Source of the DNA: Chromera velia
Taxonomy: Eukaryota; Sar; Chromeraceae
Assembly (NCBI GenBank): GCA_018398765.1
Contig: JAHBMJ010000377.1
Span: 102,575-126,024 of the forward strand
Direction: 5' to 3'
DNA: 23,450 nt
The position numbers were made by a program, and so were the translations under genes. The notes beneath the pieces are model-generated. The model made no database searches. It had not been told where the DNA came from and worked only from the letters and a program-made list of their open reading frames with translations. Of this stretch, positions 16,886 to 23,450 are shown one piece after another. How positions within the stretch are numbered: position 1 is the stretch's first letter; every line of letters begins with the position of its first letter.

Positions 16886-19419
16886 AAGGAACCCTTAATC
16901 GACGCACGTACGCTGTGAATACCAGACAGACGATTGATCCTCCAGATCGTCCTGCCACGACTTCAAAAAAAAAGGGGGAGAGAAGGCAAAAAGAGAGACG
17001 TCAATCCAACGAAGACAGCTAGACCATGCATGCTTCATTCCTCGACAGATTGACCGACCGACCGACCAACTGCATAGTCCTCTCCACGCAGACGAACCAG
17101 CAAGCACACAGGCGGAAAGTCAGACCAGAAAAAGTAAGCAGAATCCCGAGCAAGGAAGGGGAAGGAATCGAAAAGAAGCCTGTCACCACAAAAACAGACG
17201 ACTAACCTCCGAAGTGAGACCTCAAAGCAAGCAGCACATCCGATCCAGACTTGTCGGACATCCCTGCAACACAACGCAAAGCAATGCCGTACAGCGACAC
17301 ACATGGGATGCATTTTAGTATACTGAATTATGAAGGAGTAACACAAACCTGCAAGGCCATGACATACAAATGGGAATTCGGATTCATGCAGATCGATCGA
17401 TCGATCGATCGTTCATTCATTCATTCATTCATTCATTCATTCGAGGAGAATTAACTTTAAAAAAAAAAAAAAAACGAGGACCTGCATGTCCGTCCCGCTG
17501 TGGTCGGACAACCCGTTCCCTTGACCGTCAGTCTGTATGGTCCGCTTGAAAAATTCACTCAGTCGCACAACAAAGTGAGCAAAATGGACAGACATCGATG
17601 GAATGATCGGCCCAGCTGTCCAGAAACAGCAAGAGAGAAAGAACACGCGAGAAAGGAAGGAAGGAACAGATTCAGGGAATACATCTATTCTTCTCTGTGT
17701 GTCTCTCTCTCTTCCGATACAGAATCGAGTTGGTTGCCGTCCTCCCTCAAGCCTCCCTTCCCTCTTCTCCACCACCAGAAGGCACGGAGGCAGGCAGAAT
17801 GAGTTCAGCTTTGTTGTAAATACATCTCTCCTGCTTATAATGCCTATGAATCCATCTGCCCGCACGTCAACTTCCTCAATTCGGTTCCATGCACCCATGA
17901 ATGCGGTCAGACGAATCGATCGATGGTTCATTCAAACTTTCCCCTTCGTCTTCATTCCTGATTGACCCAATCCATCCAATCCACTCACTCATCCCCTCGT
18001 CTTCATTCCTGATTGACCCAATTCATCCAATGCACTCACTCATCCCCTCGTCTTCATTCCTGATTGACCCAATCCATCCAATCCACTCACTCATCCCCTC
18101 GTCTTCATTCCTGATTGACCCAATCCATCCAATCCACTCACTCATCCCCTCGTCTTCATTCCTGATTGACCCAATCCATCCAAGCACTCACTCATCAGAC
18201 AGCCAACCATCAATCAACCCAAACACACCCACGGCACTCCAATCACATCACGGCCTCGTGAGGAGTCCACAGAAAGACACAGCAGCAGAGAGAGAGAGAA
18301 AGAGAGACCCCAGAAGGCCTCTGCACTGACCCATGTCGATGACTGCTGTCTTCTGTCCTGCCTGGTTTGCCTGCTGGTGACTGCCAAGGTTTCGTGTGGT
18401 CTCCACGCCCCCCATGTCGAAGAAGTACTCCTCTCCGTTCACAACCACGGAGGTGTGGTAGGCCTGAAAGGGAGGGATTCCTCCTGCAGGCACTCATCAA
18501 CCAACAGCACTGCATATATAGGAGGTGTGGTAGGCCTGAAAGGGAGGGATTCCTCCCGCAGGCACTCATCAACCAACAGCACTGCATATATAGGAGGTGT
18601 GGTAGGCCTGAAAGGGAGGGATTCCTCCTGCAGGCACTCATCAACCAACAGCACTGCATATATAGGAGGTGTGGTAGGCCTGAAAGGGAGGGATTCCTCC
18701 TGCATACACTCATCAACCAACAGCACTGCATATATAGGAGGTGTGGTAGGCCTGAAAGGGAGGGATTCCTCCTGCAGGCACTCACCAACCAACAGCACTG
18801 CATATATAGGAGGTGTGGTAGGCCTGAAAGGGAGGGATTCCTCCTGCATACACTCATCAACCAACAGCACTGCATATATAGGAGGTGTGGTAGGCCTGAA
18901 AGGGAGGGATTCCTCCTGCAGGCACTCATCAACCAACAGCACTGCATATATAAGATGTGTGGTAGGCCTGAAAGGGAGGGATTCCTCCTGCAGGCACTCA
19001 TCAACCAACAGCACTGCATATATAGGAGGTGTGGTAGGCCTGAAAGGGAGGGATTCCTCCTGCAGGCACTCATCAACCAACAGCACTGAAAGGATAAGAT
19101 CGCACAATGTTCTCATTTCACCATGAGGCAAACACCCGGGCATGGGGGCATCAATGGAATAGGCAAAGAGTCTGGGGGCAAAGAGTTGAGTCGAAAGTTG
19201 GCGTACGCGAAGGCATTCGGAGACGGCAAGAAGCATAGATGCAACGACAGAGAGCGTGTGCTAACCGAGGACAGTTGCGGCCAGCTGGACTTTGTTCTTG
19301 GCCTTAGCAGGGTCGATGATTCTTCCTGTACTCCCGCTCTTCGCAGGGGGGGAGGCAGAGGATTGGGAGGGGCCTGCTGGGGCTCCCTGCGGAGCCTCAC
19401 TCGTTTGGTTTGCTCCCAT
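15954..19419 (-). CDS. PPPDE (DeSI-like) deSUMOylating/deubiquitinating cysteine peptidase, six exons
   Basis: Model on the minus strand: 19419-19266, 18483-18331, 17615-17526, 17263-17207, 16578-16491, 16155-15954; all junctions are GT..AG and phase-compatible, giving about 247 residues. PPPDE enzymes cleave SUMO or ubiquitin isopeptide bonds with a His/Cys dyad. Exon 2 carries FQAYHTSVVVNGEEYFFDMG, whose His (codon 18457-18455) is the expected catalytic one. Exon 5 carries YDLVRKNCNSFSDCALFYLL, whose Cys (codon 16549-16547) sits in the family's NCN motif, followed by LGKRLDG. The last exon is an Ala/Pro/Ser-rich tail ending SPSEQES at TGA 15956-15954. The start at 19419 gives MGANQTSEAP, which fits an N-myristoylation pattern, but the frame stays open upstream to a possible acceptor, so an earlier exon is possible and the usual first strand of the fold is not obvious. 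Introns carry a 51-bp minisatellite, (CA)n, (GATC)n and A-rich runs. The exon 2 acceptor sits in a nine-copy array. The exon 3 borders are the least certain. Confidence 0.68.
16160..16282. repeat. Compound microsatellite (CAGA)n(GAAA)n(GGAA)n abutting an exon
   Basis: About eleven CAGA units are followed by GAAA and GGAA runs. On the transcribed strand this is a (TCTG/TTTC)n pyrimidine-rich stretch ending five bases before the acceptor of the last PPPDE exon (exon starts at 16155). The microsatellite therefore occupies the position of that intron's polypyrimidine tract. Confidence 0.75.
16579..17206. other. Intron with (CA)n run
   Basis: PPPDE intron 4. It contains a (CA)n run at 16848-16880 and purine-rich stretches on the + strand. 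No additional exon is supported. Confidence 0.5.
17395..17476. repeat. (GATC)n, (ATTC)n and A16 runs in PPPDE intron 3
   Basis: ATCGATCGATCGATCGATCG-type units at about 17391-17411 pass into CATT/ATTC units (17412-17441). A run of about 17 A follows at 17458-17474, just below the donor of a possible longer version of exon 3. Confidence 0.7.
17950..18195. repeat. 51-bp minisatellite, about 4.8 copies, in PPPDE intron 2
   Basis: Units begin at 17950, 18001, 18052, 18103 and 18154, each starting CTTCATTCCTGATTGACCCA and ending with CACTCACTCATCCCCTCGT. Copy 2 differs at two positions and copy 5 lacks a few bases. The length is a multiple of three, so one + strand frame is open across it; this is a by-product of the array, which sits inside an intron. 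Confidence 0.85.
18449..19088. repeat. 72-bp tandem array, nine copies, spanning the 3' splice site of the catalytic-His exon
   Basis: Units start at 18449, 18521, 18593, 18665, 18737, 18809, 18881, 18953 and 19025; the last lacks about 8 bp. On the minus strand each unit carries GAGTGCCTGCAG (an acceptor), a CCCTCCCTTTCAG pyrimidine stretch with a second AG, and the first codons of PPPDE exon 2 (GIPPFQAYHTS). Only the copy at 18449 continues into the rest of the exon. Copies are almost identical. Variants are CATAC for CAGGC in units 4 and 6, CACC for CATC in unit 5, CCCGCAGG in unit 2 and AGATG for GGAGG in unit 8. Sharing of one variant by units 4 and 6 suggests growth by two-unit blocks. 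Most frames, on both strands, are open across the array simply because 72 is a multiple of three. Confidence 0.9.
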
Positions 19420-20723
19420 CTTCCCTTCCACCAGTTCTCTTTCCGAAATCTGTCGTTCTGCAAAAGGCGTACCAGAAGTGAAAACTGATCCTCAGTTAAA
19501 CAGACTTTTGGGGTTGTTGCTGGGCTTGAAGAGGTTTGAATGTAGGTTGGGAATGTTGTGGAAGTTTGCATGCATGGATTGTTGCTGTGTTGGGCAATGT
19601 TGGGCATCGAAGAGCTATAGAGCTTTAGGACACACACAAAATTTTTTGTCAAGTCTTCTGCAATCTTCTGCATGCGTGTGCATGCTCACACCATGCTCCC
19701 TCTCCTCTGTCCCTCACCCTGACCATCCCCTCTCTTCTCCAAGTCCCCATCGTCCGATCAACTCTGTCAGACAACTTCCCCAACTTCCTTAAAGTGTCCC
19801 GAGAGTGTCCTTAGTCGACTGTTGGGACGGTGAAGGGAACTTGTCCGGTTTCGGGGTGGTTTGGGGAAGTTGCGTTCTCGGGCTGTTGCTCGGCGCGTCA
19901 AACTGGACTCTGGTGGAACCTCGATCGCCCCTTAAAGTCAGTCACGCAGAGGAACCTTCGACACACCTTTGCTGGAGATCGAAAGACTCACCTGTGTGCA
20001 GATTTTGAGGACAGGGGATGAACGTTTCGGTCAACTGGGGGCCCTGGAGGGAGACGGTGGTGCAACAGTGAAAGTGTATCCACTAGACCGATGAAGGGTG
20101 ATCGGTCCTTTGCTAGGGTCCTTTGCTGAAGTCATCACCTGATCATGCACAGAGGGACTGCATCCTAGTCAGCATACTGTCCTGTGTGCAGGTTGGGAGT
20201 TGATTTCAACCGCTGTGAATCCAGAATAAAATTTGTCTCCATCTTTTTGCTGCAGCAGAAAACGTGAGAGAGAAGAAGCCGCTTCCCTTCGTAAGTCTTC
20301 GGTAGTCTTTGGGTGCATCGACCCGTTTTGTGTTCAAGAAAATGATGTGCTCTCATCAGGAGCATTTTTTGTTTTGTCTCCTCAGCGTTGTGAATTCAGT
20401 GTGTCTTACCACGTGAGCCCGTCCATCCATCTGTTTTGAATTCTTTCCGTTTTTTCCCGTTGTCCACAAGTACCCGTGCCTAACCTCTTCCCTCTCGAGT
20501 TCAAACAGCGGCCGTGTTCCAACATAATCAGTGACACCAGAACTCCCGCATGATTAGGCACTGAGGCCCGCGATCCGCCCGCGATCTCGGCACTTCAACT
20601 CTCTCGTCTTTGAGATGATGATGAGAGTTGCAGCTAGAGGGTCTTTTCACTTCTTTCACTGCCCGAGTAATTGTGTGTGAGTCCTTTATGTGTGTGTGTG
20701 TGTATGTGTATGTGTGTGTGTGT

Positions 20724-20756
<33 letters not shown>

Positions 20757-20879
20757 AAGACGCTAGGGACGTTGCTCTCCCAATCTGTTGCCTCCAGCCG
20801 TTTGGCTTATTCCGTTTGGTGAATTGAAATAAAAGGTTTGACTTCCAACTGCATTCATCCGCATATGGACTTTCTGCAG
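19420..20879. other. Region between divergent genes, no supported gene
   Basis: This region lies upstream of the PPPDE start on the minus strand and upstream of the first supported plus-strand exon. A strong-looking acceptor (TTTTGCAG, exon side from about 19459) could add a 5' exon to the PPPDE gene. On the plus strand ATG at 20612 opens a short frame (MMMRVAARGSFHFF) that could be a first exon with a donor near 20678. A (TG)n run with TATG interruptions lies at 20687-20757. GGTCCTTTGCT is directly repeated at 20104 and 20118. Confidence 0.35.
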
Positions 20880-21296
20880 CTGCGTTCCCCATTGATGGGA
20901 GGTCCCGAATTGGGCACAGGGGGGACCATCCCCGGTAGGTGTATGTCCTCTCTGGGGGGTGTCTGTTTGTATGCGTCCTGTTTTGTCATGTTTTGTCCAT
21001 CTTCTTTTCTCAGCCGCACAGGCATTCTGGCATTTCTCAAAGCTCACGAGATTCCTTCTGGTACGGTAACCTTCTATTTGAGACCTGGAAGACAAGAAAG
21101 AAGAAGAGAGACACAAAGAAGAAAGGTTTTTCCTGCTTAAGCCCTGAAAGAGAAAACAGAAGAAGAAAAGAAAAGAAAAGTCTTTTCTGTGTGCGTCCTG
21201 GGCTTTCACGATCCTGTCCGTCATCTCTCTCTCTCTCTCTCCCCCTCTCTCTGTGCGGTTGGGTGTGCGTGTCTTTGTGTGTGGTGTGTGTGTGGT

Positions 21297-21342
<46 letters not shown>

Positions 21343-22253
21343 GTGTGTGTGGTGTGTGTGTTCGTGTGTGTGTGGTGGTGTGTGTATGTGTGTGTGTGTG
21401 TATGTGTTCTTGTGTGTGTGTTCTTGTGTGTGTGTATGTGTGTGTGTTCTTGTGTGTGTGTGTGTGTGTGTGCGTGTGTATGTGTGTATGTGTGTGTGTG
21501 TGTATGTGTGTGTGTGTGTGGACTGAACACAGTGGTATTCGTATGGTTCTCAAAAGTTGGTGAACAGAGAGAGGAGAAGTGCGCTTCCGACCTGAGTAAG
21601 GTTACATCGCTGATTTCAAAGGTAGGTGGCGGCCTCAACAAATTGCAAATCAAGAATACTGGCAGGGCCTGTGGTCCTACCCCAACAGCCCCCTCACCCA
21701 TCCACCCACCACTCAAGCAAACCACAGCCCTTCGTTAACCGATCGGTCAGTACCCACCACATACGAACAACGGTTGCCAATCGAGAAGAGTCACTTCAGG
21801 GGTATTGTCCCTCTTGGCCTCGACAGTTGCATGGGTCCTCTGGGCATAGCCTCTAGGGCGCAGTCCCCGTCTCCCGGCCCTATTGTCTGGCACTTAGAAA
21901 AGGTGCGTACAGTATTCTGATGAAAGTGCTGCTTATTGCGAGAAGCCCTGCAGCCAGTTTTTATCTTGCAAATTAAAAAAAAGTTTTGCATATTGGCAGG
22001 GCCTGTGGTATTTGAAAATAAAGGGAGGGGGGGTAGACATCCCATGGCCAGAGGCAATGTCCGAGGGGGCAGATTCACAGTGCCTTCAGCCATGTGTTGT
22101 AGGCACATCCGTCCATCGGAATGTCTATCTGCCGCAGTGGGAAGGATCAGTCAGATAGTGAGAAGAAGGGGAACGGGAAGGAGAAGCATAGACGGCAGCA
22201 ACCCGTCGGAGTCCATCCTGGGGGCTGCAAGGAGACTGCATGCTTTAACAGAG
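20880..22253 (+). CDS. Chain of four phase-compatible exons of an unrecognised gene
   Basis: Exons 20880-20934, 21014-21060, 21533-21621 and 22103-22253, all with AG acceptors and GT donors (GTAGGT, GTACGG, GTAGGT, GTCCTC), keep one frame without stops. Encoded pieces are GRSRIGHRGDHP, RTGILAFLKAHEIPS, VFVWFSKVGEQREEKCASDL, SKVTSLISK and a lysine-rich SGKDQSDSEKKGNGKEKHRR. The stretch IPSVVFVWFSK with a following charged helix faintly recalls the strand and helix that open the second RecA domain of Ski2-type RNA helicases, but no further helicase motif confirms it and I do not rely on it. The third exon's acceptor lies right after a long (TG)n tract. Start and connection to the exons at 22440-23365 are unresolved: a single extra exon near 22312 would be needed to fix the phase. 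Confidence 0.4.
21266..21521. repeat. Long interrupted (TG)n microsatellite
   Basis: About 255 bp of TG dinucleotides with interspersed TATG, TGGTG and TTCTTG interruptions, ending 11 bp before a candidate exon acceptor (exon from 21533). Frames of up to about 200 codons on both strands (Val/Cys or Thr/His repeats) are by-products. Confidence 0.9.
21622..22102. other. Intron with a repeated GGCAGGGCCTGTGGT word
   Basis: The 15-mer GGCAGGGCCTGTGGT occurs at 21661 and 21995, each preceded by a TTGCAAAT- or TTGCATAT-like stretch. The two copies are 334 bp apart and may mark the ends of a small inserted or duplicated segment. No gene is supported between them. Confidence 0.4.
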
Positions 22254-22439
22254 GTCCTCGTGCTAATCGAAGTCCTGCAGGCTTGACCTGTTTCTTTCCT
22301 GTCTGCTTTAGGATTGGCAGGGATAATATGAAGCATGTTTGCTCGTTCGTCGTGTTGAATGGAGTGACTCTGCTTTTACCGTGTCTGCCTGACTGTCCTA
22401 GCTGTATGTCTAAAAGCCCATCTCCTTCCCAATCTGCAG

Positions 22440-23365
22440 GCCCCTTGAGGGTCCCTCTCTGGGGGAATCTGCCCGGCGCTTTGCCTTTGGAAAGGCGACA
22501 GGGCTCATCTACGCACTCTCAAAGTCAGTCAAGCAAGCAGGCAGGCTGACACAAAAAGAAAGAAAGAAAGAACAGTTAAGTCATGACGCACGTCTAAGAG
22601 GGGCATGTCCACCTTGGAGGCATTCGGGCTCCCTATGTCCCTTCCTCCGTCCCTGCAATTCCCCCCCCCTCTCTCTGTCTCTCTTCCCCCCCCCCCAACC
22701 CCCTTTCTCATACACAAACGATGTAGCTTGACGGTATGCGAATCTGCATGTGTCTGTGTTTTCATTGTGTATCTTTCCTTCCTTCGATCCCTCTCGCTCG
22801 ATCCGACTGACTGATCCATCCATCCATCCATCGCAGGAGTTTAATTTTTTTCGCTGGCAAGACCAATCCGAGGGACCTAGGCTTGCACGATCTGCAGAGA
22901 GTAGAGAAATCAATGCAAAAGTTTGCAGAGTCAGTCAGTAATTCAGTGGTTCAAAAGCCAATTTAATTATCTTCTTTTGCTTCTATGGACGATTTTCTTT
23001 TTTTGCTCTCTTCCAAAAAGCTCCCGTACTTGTTTTCACAAGAAAAAGTGTAAGGTCTCAAGAGAGAGAAAGCCAACGTTCCTCAATAACATGTGCAGAA
23101 AGGTCATGAATGGACCAACACGATGAGTTACCCTTCTTCTGTGATGCGCCACTTGCACAATGCGCTCTTACGGAATTGTGTTGTTGGGTTTTATCATAAT
23201 TTTTATAGAAAAATTGGCCTCCCTCGAAATTGATTGTTTCAATCTCTCTTTCTCCCTCTCTCTCTGCCTCCCTCCCTCCCTCGCTTCCTCAGCATTTCGC
23301 AAAAGCGCATTGAGAATGGACCGGACCACGATGACATCGCGGTTCTGAAGGAACTCAGAGCATAA
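22440..23365 (+). CDS. Three terminal exons of an unrecognised gene
   Basis: Exons 22440-22523, 22837-22929 and 23293-23365, plus strand. Acceptors are CTGCAG, TCGCAG and CCTCAG, donors are AA|GTCAGT and GA|GTCAGT, and all joins are phase 2. Encoded pieces are PLEGPSLGESARRFAFGKAT, GLIYALSK, then FFAGKTNPRDLGLHDLQRVE and KSMQKFA, then ISQKRIENGPDHDDIAVLKE and LRA before TAA at 23363. The last exon ends cleanly and is followed by ordinary non-coding sequence, supporting it as the 3' end. I recognise no family: a short hydrophobic helix is followed by charged helices. It may continue the exon chain ending at 22253. The second acceptor follows a (CCAT)n run that serves as its pyrimidine-rich stretch. 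Simple repeats, (AAAG)n at 22556 and C runs at 22663-22697, occupy the introns. Confidence 0.5.
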
Positions 23366-23450
23366 TTTCTGCAAATGCAAAAGTGAGTCAGTCGATCAGA
23401 AGGTAAACTGTACAGGAATTTCTCTCTTTCTCTCTCTATTTCTCTCTCGG
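23366..23450. other. 3' flank with start of a (TC)n run
   Basis: Non-coding sequence after the TAA at 23363-23365; a CT-rich run begins near 23420 and continues to the window end. Confidence 0.5.

Noticed and set aside
18449-19088. CRISPR-like array
   Set aside because: Units are contiguous and near identical over all 72 bp, with no variable spacers, and the surroundings are eukaryotic.
18243-19236. Open frames of 240-277 codons on both strands across the 72-bp array, encoding 24-residue repeats
   Set aside because: A 72-bp unit keeps frames open regardless of coding. The only frame with family similarity is that of the PPPDE exon, in which the outer copies hit TGA TGA.
19113-19673. 186-codon minus-strand frame in another phase over PPPDE exon 1
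   Set aside because: The alternative phase (MGANQTS..KAKNKVQLAATVL) has a donor and the correct phase for the catalytic exon, so the longer frame is a shadow.
20763-21738. Long frames of 110-320 codons across the (TG)n tract (Thr/His or Val/Cys repeats)
   Set aside because: They are microsatellite translations with no protein-like composition outside the repeat; only the short exon at 21533-21621 is kept.

Overview
This window reads as nuclear DNA of an intron-rich unicellular eukaryote. Coding exons are short and separated by introns with GT..AG ends, and introns and spacers are packed with micro- and minisatellites: (CAGA)n, (GAAA)n, (TG)n, (GATC)n, and 51-, 66- and 72-bp tandem units. The frequent GCATGC/TGCATGCA words, known as AP2-type regulatory words in apicomplexans and relatives, together with a DUF6817 protein otherwise best known from plants and algae, make a photosynthetic alveolate such as a chromerid my best guess. 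That is inference from style, not proof.

Layout. (1) 1-4400: a visibly AT-richer island unlike the rest, holding the decayed remains of a virus-like or large mobile element. It has a superfamily-3/D5-like primase-helicase on +, a chromodomain protein on -, a possible GIY-YIG/T5orf172-type small protein on -, and an unrecognised ~205-codon gene on -. The three longer genes carry in-frame stops, mostly TAG, and two of them also carry frameshifts. (2) 4605-9460, minus: a predicted 8-exon host gene of about 413 codons. It has an Ariadne-like N-terminal helical segment and two membrane segments near the C-terminus, is unrecognised overall, and needs one 1-nt frame correction in a G5 run. (3) 10540-12266, plus: a two-exon DUF6817-family gene, the best supported gene here, divergently placed from gene 2 across a 1.08-kb spacer with a 16-bp TGCATGCA-centred palindrome. 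(4) 12267-13940: spacer with a (TC)n/(TG)n tract and a second AT-rich island. (5) 13941-14561, minus: the last two exons of an unrecognised gene, with a 100-bp tandem duplication of its last 3' splice site. (6) 15954-19419, minus: a six-exon PPPDE (DeSI-like) deSUMOylating/deubiquitinating peptidase gene with recognisable catalytic His and Cys. The 3' splice site and first codons of its His exon, including the catalytic His codon, lie in a nine-copy 72-bp tandem array. (7) 20880-23365, plus: two sets of phase-compatible exons of one or two unrecognised genes, the second ending in a clear terminal exon.

The host genes show no common pathway, apart from a loose ubiquitin/SUMO flavour shared by genes 2 and 6. 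Exon models were built by hand from reading frames, splice dinucleotides and phase continuity, with no transcript evidence. The most unusual items are the decayed D5-helicase/chromodomain element and the splice-site arrays in genes 5 and 6.
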